Source: an uncultured Chromatiaceae bacterium
Lineage (GTDB): Bacteria; Pseudomonadota; Gammaproteobacteria; Enterobacterales; Alteromonadaceae
Assembly (NCBI GenBank): GCA_937978655.1
Contig: CALJUX010000073.1
Coordinates: 6,581 to 70,580 of the forward strand
Length of the DNA stretch: 64,000 nucleotides
Direction: 5' to 3'
The notes beneath the pieces are model-generated. The model made no database searches. It worked only from the letters and a program-made list of their open reading frames with translations, and was not told the origin of the DNA. A program made the position numbers and the translations under genes. Below, piece by piece: positions 34,337-42,932 of the stretch (position 1 is its first letter; each line of letters begins with the position of its first letter).

Positions 34337-35089
34337 ATGATAATCCCGGCAATAGATTTAATTGATGGTCAGACCGTGCGCCTGTATCAGGGCAGTTATG
34401 ACCAGACCACCCACTACAGCCAAACGCCTTTTGAACTGCGCGATCGCTACGCTGCGGCCGGCGCCGGTGTGTTACATCTGGTTGATTTGTCCGGCGCCAA
34501 AGATGCCAGCCAGCGCCAGACGGTACTGCTGCGCGAACTGATGCAACAAAGCCCGCTGCCGGTGCAGGTTGGTGGCGGTGTGCGTAGCGAAGCCGATTTA
34601 GTCACTTTGTTAGAAGCCGGCGCCAGCCGGGTGGTAATTGGTTCGTTAGCCATCCGTGAGAGCGCGCTGGTGCAACAGTGGCTCCGGCAATACGGTGGTG
34701 AGCGCATTGTCTTAGCGCTTGATGTCTCCATTAACGAACAAGGCGAAAAAACCCTGCCAAGCCACGGCTGGATCGAAGCCTCAGGTATCACGCTGGAGCA
34801 AGTGCTCGATGGCATGCTGGACGCCGGCGCGCGCCATGTGCTCTGTACCGACATCAGCCGTGATGGCACCTTACAGGGGCCGAATGTTGCGTTGTATCAG
34901 GAGCTTGCCGCCAAGTACCCCAGCATCGCCTGGCAGGCGTCCGGCGGTGTTGGCAACTTAGACCATATCCGCAGTTTACGCGGTCAAGCAGGTCAGCCAT
35001 CGCCGGTGGCCGGGGTGATCCTCGGCCGTGCGCTGCTGGAAGGTAAATTCACCATTGAGGAGGCGATCGCATGCTGGCAAAACGGTTAA
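34337..35089 (+). CDS. hisA: Phosphoribosylformimino-AICAR ribotide isomerase
   Basis: 250 residues. TIM barrel with IIPAIDLIDGQTVRLYQGSY (catalytic Asp8), LHLVDLSGAKD, VQVGGGVRSEADL, VVIGSLAI, ALDVSINEQGEK, VLCTDISRDGTLQGPNV (second catalytic Asp) and WQASGGVGNLDHI. It opens the ribose of ProFAR by an Amadori rearrangement. AGGA lies upstream. Its 3' end overlaps hisF by 19 bases. Confidence 0.97.
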   Translation: MIIPAIDLIDGQTVRLYQGSYDQTTHYSQTPFELRDRYAAAGAGVLHLVDLSGAKDASQRQTVLLRELMQQSPLPVQVGGGVRSEADLVTLLEAGASRVVIGSLAIRESALVQQWLRQYGGERIVLALDVSINEQGEKTLPSHGWIEASGITLEQVLDGMLDAGARHVLCTDISRDGTLQGPNVALYQELAAKYPSIAWQASGGVGNLDHIRSLRGQAGQPSPVAGVILGRALLEGKFTIEEAIACWQNG

Positions 35090-35844
35090 TTCCTTGTCTG
35101 GATGTGCGTGATGGCGTCGTGGTGAAAGGCGTGCAATTTCGCAATCACGAAGTCATTGGTGACATAGTGCCGCTCGCCGCCCGTTACGCCGAGGAAGGCG
35201 CCGACGAGCTGGTGTTTTACGATATTACCGCCTCCAGCGACGGCCGTGTCGTTGACAAAAGCTGGGTGCGAAAAATCGCCGAAGTCATTGATATCCCGTT
35301 TTGTGTCGCCGGCGGCATTAAATCGGTGGCGGATGCCGGTAAAATTCTTGAACTTGGCGCCGACAAAATTTCGGTCAATAGCCCGGCACTGGCGCGGCCG
35401 GAACTGATTAGCGAACTAAACGCGGCTTTTGGCCAGCAGTGTGTGGTGGTGGGTATCGACAGTTATTTTGACGCCACCACCGGCCAGTATCAGGTCTATC
35501 AATACACCGGCGATGAATCCCGCAGCCAGAAAACCCGCTGGCTATTGCTCGACTGGGTGGAAGAAGTGCAGCGCCGTGGCGCCGGTGAAATCGTGCTGAA
35601 CTGCATGAATCAGGACGGCGTGCGTCAGGGTTACGATTTGGCGCAGTTATCTTTAGTGCGCCAGTATTGCCAGGTGCCGTTGATTGCTTCCGGCGGCGCC
35701 GGCGCTGTGCAGCATTTTATCGACGTGTTTCGCGACGCCGATGTCGACGGTGCCCTCGCCGCTTCAGTATTTCACAAAGGCATTATTGCCATTCCAGATT
35801 TAAAAGCAGCCTTGATTGCTGCCAACGTGGAGATCCGGCCATGA
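35071..35844 (+). CDS. hisF: Imidazole glycerol phosphate synthase, cyclase subunit
   Basis: 257 residues. TIM barrel with LAKRLIPCLDVRDGVVVKGVQ (catalytic Asp11), ELVFYDITASSDGR, FCVAGGIKS, GADKISVNSPAL, CVVVGIDSYFD (Asp130 region), GAGEIVLNCMNQDGVRQGYD and IASGGAGAVQHFIDVF. It makes imidazole glycerol phosphate and AICAR with ammonia from HisH. Starts inside hisA and ends in the hisI start (ATGA). Confidence 0.97.
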   Translation: MLAKRLIPCLDVRDGVVVKGVQFRNHEVIGDIVPLAARYAEEGADELVFYDITASSDGRVVDKSWVRKIAEVIDIPFCVAGGIKSVADAGKILELGADKISVNSPALARPELISELNAAFGQQCVVVGIDSYFDATTGQYQVYQYTGDESRSQKTRWLLLDWVEEVQRRGAGEIVLNCMNQDGVRQGYDLAQLSLVRQYCQVPLIASGGAGAVQHFIDVFRDADVDGALAASVFHKGIIAIPDLKAALIAANVEIRP

Positions 35845-36485
35845 GTTTTGTGTTAGACGCGAATGCGCCACTGCCCGATCAGCTGGAGCAATTAAAATGG
35901 CCGGCCGATGGGTTACTGCCGTTAATAGTGCAGCACGCCGTGTCTGGCAAAGTGCTGATGCAAGGTTTTGCCAACAGCGAAGCGCTGGCAGTGACGCTGC
36001 AAACCGGCCGGGTGACCTTTTTCAGCCGCAGCAAAAACCGGCTCTGGACCAAAGGCGAAAGCTCAGGCCATTTTTTACAGCTGCAAAGTTTAAGTGCCGA
36101 CTGCGACCGCGACAGCCTGCTCGCCCTCGCCCTGCCCGACGGCCCAACCTGCCATGTTGGCACCGAAACCTGCTGGCATGATGCACAAAGTAACGCGCCG
36201 GTGTTAAGTTTTTTAACTGATTTAGAAAACGTGATCGCGAGTCGCCAGCATGCCGATCCAAAATCGAGCTACACCGCCAGTTTGTTCGCCCGCGGCGTCA
36301 AACGCATCGCGCAAAAAGTCGGTGAAGAAGGCGTGGAATCCGCATTAGCGGCGATGGCCGGCGACCGTGAAGAGCTGAAAAACGAAGCCGCCGATTTAAT
36401 TTTTCACTTGCTGGTGCTGCTGCGCTCACAAGACCTGCAGCTCAATGATGTGATTGGCATTCTAAAAGCACGCCATCAGCCATAA
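35841..36485 (+). CDS. hisI: Bifunctional phosphoribosyl-AMP cyclohydrolase / phosphoribosyl-ATP pyrophosphatase
   Basis: 214 residues from the ATG at 35841, overlapping hisF by four bases. N-terminal HisI domain (~1-115): VQHAVSGKVLMQGFANSEAL, TFFSRSKNRLWTKGESSGH, metal-binding DCDRDSLL and CHVGTETCW. C-terminal HisE domain (~120-214): LENVIASRQHADPKSSYTA, RIAQKVGEEGVESALAAMAG, LKNEAADLIFHLLVLL. Performs steps two and three. Last gene of the operon; I see no good terminator after it, only a weak stem near 36488-36508 with no T-run. Confidence 0.97.
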   Translation: MSFVLDANAPLPDQLEQLKWPADGLLPLIVQHAVSGKVLMQGFANSEALAVTLQTGRVTFFSRSKNRLWTKGESSGHFLQLQSLSADCDRDSLLALALPDGPTCHVGTETCWHDAQSNAPVLSFLTDLENVIASRQHADPKSSYTASLFARGVKRIAQKVGEEGVESALAAMAGDREELKNEAADLIFHLLVLLRSQDLQLNDVIGILKARHQP

Positions 36486-36755
36486 ATGAACGCCGGCAAC
36501 GGGCGTTGCAATGCTCAGCACTATGCCCGCGGCATCAGGCCTGCAGCGATGCCCGGCCGCTAACAAGACCTGCTGACGGCGCTAATTGCAGTGCCGCCAG
36601 CAACTTGATAGGCTGCAAGAAACTGAGTCAGTCAGGGACGCGAATAATGGCAAGAGGTTTCGGAGCACGCTTCTGCTGTTGTCAGGTCGCGGGCACAGCG
36701 ACGCCGATAGCTGAACTTGTTTTGTCGCCACCCCGTTTGATGCTGACCCTGCGTG

Positions 36756-38654
36756 ATGAATAAAAAAGCGCTGTATGCTGCTGTTATCACAGGAACCGTC
36801 GCTTGCGGTTATCTGTTCTGGCCAGCTTCACTTCAGGAGTCAGCGCCGGACTTCACCCCCACTGCGCCAGCAGGATCTGCTGTTGCGCCATCGCCAAAAA
36901 ACTCGTTGTCAGTACCACAGCTAAAGGACCATGCATCTCCCTGCCTGCAAGTGCTGCCAGCAGAGGACTGGCACAAAACGCCTGAGCGTGCAGCCATCCG
37001 GCAATATTTGTTTGACCGGCTGCAACAAGGCGACAGTCCTGAGCAGTTATTACTGATGCTGCGCGACCGCCCAGCGCAAGACCAAGCACCAAGCCAGCGC
37101 CAGGCTGAATTGCAGTATGAATTGCTCGACGCGCTGAGCCGTTATCAAGGCAGTTTGATAACGCATGTGTTTCAGCAAAAGGCGTACAGTGATTTTTTCG
37201 ACGGTTTAAAACGGTTTGCACCGGCAAAGAAAATTGAATATCTGCGTAGCGCTGCTGAAATAGAACTGGTGTATCTGGAACCTTCTGGCCGGTTGGATAA
37301 TTTTCAGCCCAAAACCACCTTGCTGTTGCTGGCTCTGCGACAGCGCCAATTTGACAAAGCTTTGACTGGTCTGCGTTTTTTACCCACAGATTACAGTATG
37401 CTGCTTGGTGAACTCCTCAACGCCCAACAGTTAGAGCAGCTCCTGCAACAAACCGATGATCTGCAAAGCCGGCACAACCTGTTTAATCTGGCTGATCTGG
37501 CGGTCTATCACTTCAGAGACGACTTGCTGCCACTGCTCGCGCGTTATCAGGTGCTGCCAAGTCGTCAGGATGGCCTGTTTAGTGCCATGGATCTTGCTTT
37601 TAGCAGTACATGGCGGAAACAAGGCTGGGATGACGCTGAGCGCCGGCAACGTCAACAGGCGACTATTCAATTCCTGCAACATCTCGGTTATCCGCTGCAT
37701 GGGGAACTGAACACCGCGAAAAACGGCAAGGCTTTGCTGCAGGTCGCGGCTCTGGGTGAACCAAGGTTTATCAGCTACGACGAAGACCTCATCAACCTCG
37801 CCAAAGCACAGCAGCTGGTGCCGCTACAAAGCCTGCCGGCACCTGAACCGCTGCGTTCGTTACTTAAGCAATATCAGCAACTGGAGCAACAGCAGCAACA
37901 ATTCAAAACAGCCTGCGAGGCCCGGCAGGATGCGGAACTGACCGCGCAAGGCTTGTGGTCGGAAAGCGAAGTGGTGAACCAGCTGGACAGGATGGTGCAA
38001 CAACATAGTACCGGCGAATTGCCACCGCTGTTGCATCAGCTTGACCCGGCGTTATTGGCGTTTTACTGGCAACAGCAGGATATAGCATTGCTGACGTCTT
38101 ATGACGTACCGGTCAACGAAGCTGATTTTGTCAAAGCCATCGCAGCAGATCCGTCTCCAGAGCAAGCTGCGGCTTTACTACTTGCATTGTCGATGCGACC
38201 AGCATGGGCGAAGCACTGGCCAAATGGCCTGGCGGTCAGTCAGCTTGAACTCATGATCAGTTATGACGGCAGCAAACACTGGCAGGAGCTTCAGCAAAAC
38301 GGTTTTGACCTGAGTATCGCCGATAGCAAAGGCCGTAATTTATACCCGCTGGCCTTTGCTGACAGCGCTGAAGCTGTGAGTGTATTGCTCAGCGCAAAAG
38401 TGCCGCTGCAGCAGAATCCAATAGGCCCGGACGCATTGGATTTGGCTTTGGATGCCAGTTACCTGCAGCAACAACTGCACCCGGCGCTGTTTTATATTCT
38501 GCAGGAAACTGAGTCTCTGGAGCCATCCCATCTGGCCCGATTAAAGCGGCTGCAACAATATCGGCCGGCATTATTTCGCCAGTTGCAGGCCCAGTTTACA
38601 TTGCCGGACCTGACTGCAATCACGCCAAACCCCATGCTGAGCCTGGAACCCTGA
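36756..38654 (+). CDS. Large exported protein of unknown function with ankyrin-like stretches
   Basis: 632 residues from ATG at 36756 (GTG one codon earlier; no clear ribosome site). N-terminal hydrophobic segment ALYAAVITGTVACGYLFW could be a signal anchor or, with Cys17 after TVA, a non-standard lipoprotein signal. The rest is helical and Gln/Leu-rich. Late parts resemble degenerate ankyrin repeats: KALLQVAALGEPRFISYD, LSIADSKGRNLYPLAFA followed by EAVSVLLSAKVPL, and GPDALDLALDASYLQ. I do not recognise a family. It may be a periplasmic scaffold. No partner gene is obvious: the his operon lies upstream and a convergent tetR nine bases downstream. Confidence 0.75.
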   Translation: MNKKALYAAVITGTVACGYLFWPASLQESAPDFTPTAPAGSAVAPSPKNSLSVPQLKDHASPCLQVLPAEDWHKTPERAAIRQYLFDRLQQGDSPEQLLLMLRDRPAQDQAPSQRQAELQYELLDALSRYQGSLITHVFQQKAYSDFFDGLKRFAPAKKIEYLRSAAEIELVYLEPSGRLDNFQPKTTLLLLALRQRQFDKALTGLRFLPTDYSMLLGELLNAQQLEQLLQQTDDLQSRHNLFNLADLAVYHFRDDLLPLLARYQVLPSRQDGLFSAMDLAFSSTWRKQGWDDAERRQRQQATIQFLQHLGYPLHGELNTAKNGKALLQVAALGEPRFISYDEDLINLAKAQQLVPLQSLPAPEPLRSLLKQYQQLEQQQQQFKTACEARQDAELTAQGLWSESEVVNQLDRMVQQHSTGELPPLLHQLDPALLAFYWQQQDIALLTSYDVPVNEADFVKAIAADPSPEQAAALLLALSMRPAWAKHWPNGLAVSQLELMISYDGSKHWQELQQNGFDLSIADSKGRNLYPLAFADSAEAVSVLLSAKVPLQQNPIGPDALDLALDASYLQQQLHPALFYILQETESLEPSHLARLKRLQQYRPALFRQLQAQFTLPDLTAITPNPMLSLEP

Positions 38655-38663
38655 AAGCGGTTT

Positions 38664-39266
38664 TTACTCGGGCAGATACTGGCGGACAAACATCTGCACA
38701 TTGCAGTGCAGTATCTGCTCGGATTGCGCCGAATAATCATGAAAGCGGAACACCGCCGGCCAGAAAGCGAAGCTTTTCATCAGGCCCCAGAACTGGGTTT
38801 CGGCAATTTTAATATCAGGGATTTTTAATGCACCGGCCGCTACCGCCTGGTGTAAAAACGGCAACAAACCACATTCCTGATCGTTAACCTGCGCTAAAGC
38901 CTGCTCGACCAGTTCTGGCTGGCGGATCAGTTCCGCCAACACAATTCGCGCCTGTTCAATCAAAGTCTCACTTTGGTACACGGCCCAGACCGAGCGGGCG
39001 ATTTGCAGCAATTGCTCATCAACATCGCGACTGGTATCAAACTGCAGACTGGCCGCTTGTTTGGTTTGCACCCAGAACGAGCTAGTCACTTCGTTAAACA
39101 ACAATTCTTTGCTGGCAAAGTGGTTATACACAGTGCGTTTGGAAACCTGTGCACGCTCGGCAATGGCGTCCATGCTGGCGCCGACAAAACCTTTGTCTTT
39201 AAATTCGGCCAGTGCAGCATTGATCACCGCCTGACGTTTTTGTGCTGACCGACCTACAGGTTCCAT
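38664..39266 (-). CDS. TetR family transcriptional regulator
   Basis: 200 residues from ATG at 39266 (GAGGGG upstream; GTG one codon earlier possible). N-terminal helix-turn-helix: RQAVINAALAEFKDKGF, ASMDAIAERAQVSKRTVYNHF, SKELLFNEV. The C-terminal ligand domain (~70-200) includes ILAELIRQPELVEQA and FWGLMKSFAFWP, typical of the AefR-like C-terminal group. It is divergent from the metallo-beta-lactamase-fold gene, and a near-perfect operator lies between. It most likely represses itself and that gene. The ligand is unknown. Confidence 0.92.
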   Translation of the reverse strand: MEPVGRSAQKRQAVINAALAEFKDKGFVGASMDAIAERAQVSKRTVYNHFASKELLFNEVTSSFWVQTKQAASLQFDTSRDVDEQLLQIARSVWAVYQSETLIEQARIVLAELIRQPELVEQALAQVNDQECGLLPFLHQAVAAGALKIPDIKIAETQFWGLMKSFAFWPAVFRFHDYSAQSEQILHCNVQMFVRQYLPE

Positions 39267-39371
39267 CACGCCCCTCTTTTTCCACGCTATTGTCGCGACT
39301 GCATTTAGCTACTGCCTGACACTCTTGCAGAAAATTTTACACTAAGCAGTTTACTTTTGCCATTTTAACAC

Positions 39372-39392
39372 TAAACTACACCGTGTAGTTTA
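39372..39392. promoter_or_regulatory. TetR-type operator between tetR and the MBL-fold gene
   Basis: Ten-base perfect arms TAAACTACAC and GTGTAGTTTA around one central C. It overlaps a -10-like TAAACT (39372-39377) that has TTTACT 16 bases upstream (39350-39355), so binding would block the plus-strand gene. AGTTTACTTTT occurs twice, at 39348-39358 and 39387-39397, which suggests a second weaker half site. Confidence 0.8.
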
Positions 39393-39428
39393 CTTTTAAT
39401 GCTCAACCGCCAGCAGCAGGAACCTAAG

Positions 39429-40490
39429 ATGAGTATCGCCGACAAAACTTGTGTTTCTCTTCGCCCTGAGAGCGCAGCACCAGTGCGCCGCAAATTTCAT
39501 AATACCGCCCAAACACAAGATGGCAGTGCTGCGCTTGGCCAGATCATCTGGCGCTATCTGACACAAAGAGTCGCGGACAAAACACCGCGCCAGGCCATTC
39601 CAGTGCAAGCGGCGGATTTATCCGGCAACCATGATCTGCTGCTGAAAATCAGCCACAGCTCTGTGTTGTTGCGTCTCGACGGTGAGTATCTGCTGCTGGA
39701 CCCGGTGTTCAGTAAACGCGCCTCCCCGCTGCAGTGGCTCGGGCCGAAACGCTTTCATGCGCTGCCGCTGCAACTGGATGAGTTGCCGCCCCTTGCCGCC
39801 GTATTGATCTCACACGATCATTATGATCATCTGGATAAACAGGCGGTGCGCGCGTTAATCAGCAAAACCAAACGTTTTATTGTGCCGCTTGGCGTCGATG
39901 CGCATTTACGCCGTTTTGGTGTACCAAACGAGATGATCACTGTGCTGGACTGGTGGCAACACACGACATTTGCCGGTTTAACCGTACATGCCACGCCAGC
40001 ACAGCATTTTTCTGGCCGCGGTTTAAACGACAAAAACCAAACCTTGTGGGCATCTTATGTGATTGAATCCAGCCAGAAACGGCTGTTTTTCAGTGGTGAC
40101 AGTGGTTATTTCCGCGGTTTTGCCGAAATCGGCCGCCGTTTTGGCCCGATAGATGTAGCGATGATTGAAACCGGCGCTTACGACGAACTCTGGGCCGATA
40201 TTCATATGCAACCGGAACAAAGCCTGCGCGCCCATCTCGACTTACAAGCCGCCTATCTGGTGCCCATTCACAACAGCAGTTTTGACCTCGCCATGCACGC
40301 CTGGTTTGAGCCGCTGGAACGGTTAGCTGTTGCCGCTGAGGCCTATCAGGTACAACTGGTGACGCCGGTTTTTGGCGCGGCGGTCGATTTGTCGCAACTC
40401 AGCTTCGCCCCCGCTCTGCATCACAGCTGGTGGCGGCAGTTGATGCCGGCGCAGGCACAGAATCATCACGTCCTACAAATTCCCGCCTGA
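39429..40490 (+). CDS. Metallo-beta-lactamase-fold hydrolase, NAPE-PLD/UlaG-like
   Basis: 353 residues from ATG at 39429, seven bases after AGGA; an ATG ten codons earlier has no ribosome site. The metal-binding motif is VLISHDHYDHLD, with further ligands in HATPAQHFSGRGLNDKN, LFFSGDSGYFRGFAEIG and YLVPIHNSSFDLAMHAW. This is the PF12706 type, which includes N-acyl-phosphatidylethanolamine phospholipase D and bacterial relatives. The substrate is unknown but may be a lipid or lactone. Controlled by the divergent TetR through the operator just upstream. Confidence 0.9.
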   Translation: MSIADKTCVSLRPESAAPVRRKFHNTAQTQDGSAALGQIIWRYLTQRVADKTPRQAIPVQAADLSGNHDLLLKISHSSVLLRLDGEYLLLDPVFSKRASPLQWLGPKRFHALPLQLDELPPLAAVLISHDHYDHLDKQAVRALISKTKRFIVPLGVDAHLRRFGVPNEMITVLDWWQHTTFAGLTVHATPAQHFSGRGLNDKNQTLWASYVIESSQKRLFFSGDSGYFRGFAEIGRRFGPIDVAMIETGAYDELWADIHMQPEQSLRAHLDLQAAYLVPIHNSSFDLAMHAWFEPLERLAVAAEAYQVQLVTPVFGAAVDLSQLSFAPALHHSWWRQLMPAQAQNHHVLQIPA

Positions 40491-40502
40491 CCGATGAATA
40501 AA

Positions 40503-40526
40503 GCAGCCAGCGATGACGCTGGCTGC
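40503..40526 (-). terminator. Possible terminator between the MBL-fold gene and ahpF
   Basis: Ten-base perfect stem GCAGCCAGCG with CGCTGGCTGC around a four-base loop. On the minus strand it is followed by TTTATT, a weak T-tract, so it better serves ahpF; on the plus strand no T-run follows. Confidence 0.55.
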
Positions 40527-40544
40527 TGATACTACTTACAAATA

Positions 40545-40589
40545 AAGTGCTGACGACTAAAGTGGTGACAACTTAAGTGCTGGCAACTT
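40545..40589. repeat. Three imperfect 15-bp tandem repeats after ahpF
   Basis: Units AAGTGCTGACGACTA, AAGTGGTGACAACTT and AAGTGCTGGCAACTT stand end to end, and a degraded fourth begins inside the ahpF stop region. They cover the stop codon of ahpF and the spacer before the hairpin. Probably slippage-derived; no function visible. Confidence 0.7.
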
Positions 40590-42132
40590 AAGAGTTGCGG
40601 ATCAGGTAATCAAAGGCCCCCAGTGATGCCGTCGCGCCAGATCCCATCGCAATGATGATTTGCTTAAACGGCGTATTGGTCGCATCGCCGGCGGCAAACA
40701 CCCCTTTCATCGACGTCTGGCCATGGCTGTCGACGATGATTTCACCACGATTGGTCAGCTCCAGGGTGCCACGCAGCCATTCGGTGTTTGGCACCAGACC
40801 GATTTGCACGAAAATACCAGCCAGCGCCACGTGTTTGGCTTCGCCGCTGACGCGGTCTGTGTAGTTGATACCGGTCACTTTGCTGCCATCACCCAACACT
40901 TCAGTACTTTGCGCATTCAGCATGATGTCGATATTGCCCATTGACTGGGCCTTTTTCACCAGCACGGCATCAGCGCGCAGCTTGCTGTCAAATTCCAGCA
41001 CTGTGACGTGCTCTACGATACCGGCCAGGTCAATCGCCGCTTCAATCCCCGAGTTACCACCACCGATCACTGCCACGCGTTTGCCTTTAAACAGCGGACC
41101 GTCACAGTGCGGGCAATAAGCCACACCACGACCGCGGTACTCTTTTTCGCCCGGCACATTCATCTCTCTCCAGCGCGCGCCGGTCGACAGGATCACGGTT
41201 TTGGCTTTCAGCACTGCACCGTTGGCCAGTTCCAGTTCAAACAATTCGTTTTGCGACAACTTCACTGCTTTTTGGCTGTGCATGATATCGACGTCATAGT
41301 GACGGACATGGGCTTCTAAATTCGCCACCAGCTTTGGCCCTTCGGTTTCTTTCACCGAAATAAAGTTCTCGATCCCGACAGTATCAGCCACCTGACCACC
41401 AAAACGCTCTGCAACCACACCGGTGTTCAGGCCTTTGCGCGCTGCGTAAATCGCTGCCGCCGAGCCCGCCGGGCCACCGCCAACCACCAGCACATCAAAA
41501 TTGTTTTTCTTCGCCAGCGCTTCGGCCTGACGCGTTGCTGCCGAAGCGTCCACTTTGTTCAGAATATTGCCAAGGCTGATGGCGCCTTGGGAGAACTGCT
41601 CGCCGTTTAAGTACACTGTTGGTACGGCCATGATGTTGCGATCCGCCACTTCCTGTGGGAATACGGCGCCATCGATCATCGTGGTGGTGATATTGGGGTT
41701 CACCGCTGCCAACAGATTCAGGGCCTGCACCACTTCCGGACAGGTCTGACAGCTCAGCGACACATAGACTTCAAAATTCAGAGCACCAGGCAGCGCGGCG
41801 ATCTGTTCCAGCACTGCGGCTTCTTCTTTGATGGTATGGCCACCTGAATGCAACAGTGCCAGTACCAGCGAAGTAAATTCGTGGCCCATCGGCACACCGG
41901 CAAAAGTCATCACTGTGCCTTTGGCCTGCGACCGCACCTGCATCGACGGCACACGGCCGGCATTTTGGTTTTGGGTCACCACAATCAGGTCGGACACGCT
42001 GGCGATATCATCTACCAGTGCTTTTAACTCCAGGCCTTTTTCGCTCTGATCATAAGCCAGTGCCAGCTCCACAGGCGTCTTCAGGTGTTGCAGGTAGCCT
42101 TGTAATGCTGATTTTAAGTTGTTGTCTAACAT
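40588..42132 (-). CDS. ahpF: Alkyl hydroperoxide reductase subunit F
   Basis: 514 residues; ATG at 42132 with AGAGGAA upstream. N-terminal thioredoxin-like double domain (~1-200) with the redox pair in VSLSCQTCPEVV. FAD domain VLVVGGGPAGSAAAIYAARKG, NAD domain VAVIGGGNSGIEAAIDLAG, and the second redox pair YCPHCDGPLFKGK. C-terminal GVFAAGDATNTPFKQIIIAMG. AhpF moves electrons from NADH to AhpC, which reduces peroxides. It lies 236 bases downstream of ahpC, with its own upstream element and after the ahpC terminator, so each may have its own promoter. Confidence 0.97.
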   Translation of the reverse strand: MLDNNLKSALQGYLQHLKTPVELALAYDQSEKGLELKALVDDIASVSDLIVVTQNQNAGRVPSMQVRSQAKGTVMTFAGVPMGHEFTSLVLALLHSGGHTIKEEAAVLEQIAALPGALNFEVYVSLSCQTCPEVVQALNLLAAVNPNITTTMIDGAVFPQEVADRNIMAVPTVYLNGEQFSQGAISLGNILNKVDASAATRQAEALAKKNNFDVLVVGGGPAGSAAAIYAARKGLNTGVVAERFGGQVADTVGIENFISVKETEGPKLVANLEAHVRHYDVDIMHSQKAVKLSQNELFELELANGAVLKAKTVILSTGARWREMNVPGEKEYRGRGVAYCPHCDGPLFKGKRVAVIGGGNSGIEAAIDLAGIVEHVTVLEFDSKLRADAVLVKKAQSMGNIDIMLNAQSTEVLGDGSKVTGINYTDRVSGEAKHVALAGIFVQIGLVPNTEWLRGTLELTNRGEIIVDSHGQTSMKGVFAAGDATNTPFKQIIIAMGSGATASLGAFDYLIRNS

Positions 42133-42237
42133 GCTGAGTTCCTCTTCATGGCGAATGCTGAGTGTTGCCCGTTTTTTAGCTGACCGGCAACCGGGTTTCT
42201 GTTTGATAAAGCTATCTTAGTCAAAACATTCAATCTC

Positions 42238-42280
42238 ATAAAACGAATTAAACGGATTCATTCAATTTGTTTTATCGATT
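42238..42280 (-). promoter_or_regulatory. Candidate peroxide-response element upstream of ahpF
   Basis: Reading on the minus strand, AATCG, 14 bases, then ATGAATCCGTTTAATTCGTT. The same arrangement occurs before ahpC at 43023-43063, with identical spacing. GAAT and ATTC are separated by seven bases, the half-site spacing of OxyR sites. It lies 106 bases before the ahpF start. The match to the E. coli OxyR consensus is only partial. Confidence 0.55.
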
Positions 42281-42310
42281 GATATGCAAAAGCGATTTTT
42301 TGTGATGACA

Positions 42311-42344
42311 AAAACAAAACAGCCGGACAAAGTCCGGCTGTTTT
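42311..42344 (-). terminator. Terminator after ahpC
   Basis: Thirteen-base perfect stem AAAACAGCCGGAC with its complement, three-base loop, then on the minus strand TTTTGTTTTTG. It starts 25 bases past the ahpC stop. Confidence 0.88.
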
Positions 42345-42368
42345 CTTCAATGCATCAGTGAGGCCGGA

Positions 42369-42932
42369 TTAGATTTTACCGACCAGGTCCAGTGATGGTG
42401 CCAGCGTCTTCTCGCCCGGAGTCCATTTCGCTGGACATACTTCGCCGTCGTGGTTTGCCACGTACTGCGCAGCCTGCACCTTGCGGAACAGTTCTGAAGC
42501 ACTGCGGCCGATGCCCAGGTCATGGATCTCAGCAACTTTGACGATACCTTCCGGGTTGATCACGAAAGTACCGCGCAGGGCCAGACCTTCTTCTTCGATC
42601 ATCACATCAAAGTTACGGGTGATAGTCCCTGTTGGGTCAGCTACCATTGGGTAGTTGATTTTTTTGATGGTTTCAGAAGCGTCATGCCAGGCTTTGTGCG
42701 TGAAATGCGTGTCAGTAGACACTGAGTACACTTCCACACCGATTTCCTGGAATTTTGGATAGAAATCAGCCAGATCGCCTAATTCAGTCGGGCAAACGAA
42801 AGTGAAGTCAGCCGGGTAGAACACAACGACAGACCATTTGCCTAACAGGTCCTGATCAGACACAGAAACAAATTTACCCTGATGGAAAGCCTGAGCATTA
42901 AATGGCTTGATTTTGCTGTTGATAATCGACAT
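42369..42932 (-). CDS. ahpC: Alkyl hydroperoxide reductase subunit C (peroxiredoxin)
   Basis: 187 residues; ATG at 42932 after GGAGA. Typical 2-Cys peroxiredoxin: FYPADFTFVCPTELGDLADFY with the peroxidatic Cys, STDTHFTHKAWHD, ALRGTFVINPEGIV, and the resolving Cys in HDGEVCPAKWTPG. Near-identical in layout to E. coli AhpC. It reduces hydrogen peroxide and organic peroxides using AhpF. Strong ribosome site and its own terminator suggest high expression. Confidence 0.97.
   Translation of the reverse strand: MSIINSKIKPFNAQAFHQGKFVSVSDQDLLGKWSVVVFYPADFTFVCPTELGDLADFYPKFQEIGVEVYSVSTDTHFTHKAWHDASETIKKINYPMVADPTGTITRNFDVMIEEEGLALRGTFVINPEGIVKVAEIHDLGIGRSASELFRKVQAAQYVANHDGEVCPAKWTPGEKTLAPSLDLVGKI

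Noticed and set aside
36488..36508. Stem after hisI as a terminator
   Set aside because: Short stem with no T-run; not listed as a feature.
40545..40589. Tandem repeats considered as a CRISPR array
   Set aside because: Units are 15 bases, imperfect and have no spacers; no cas genes are present.
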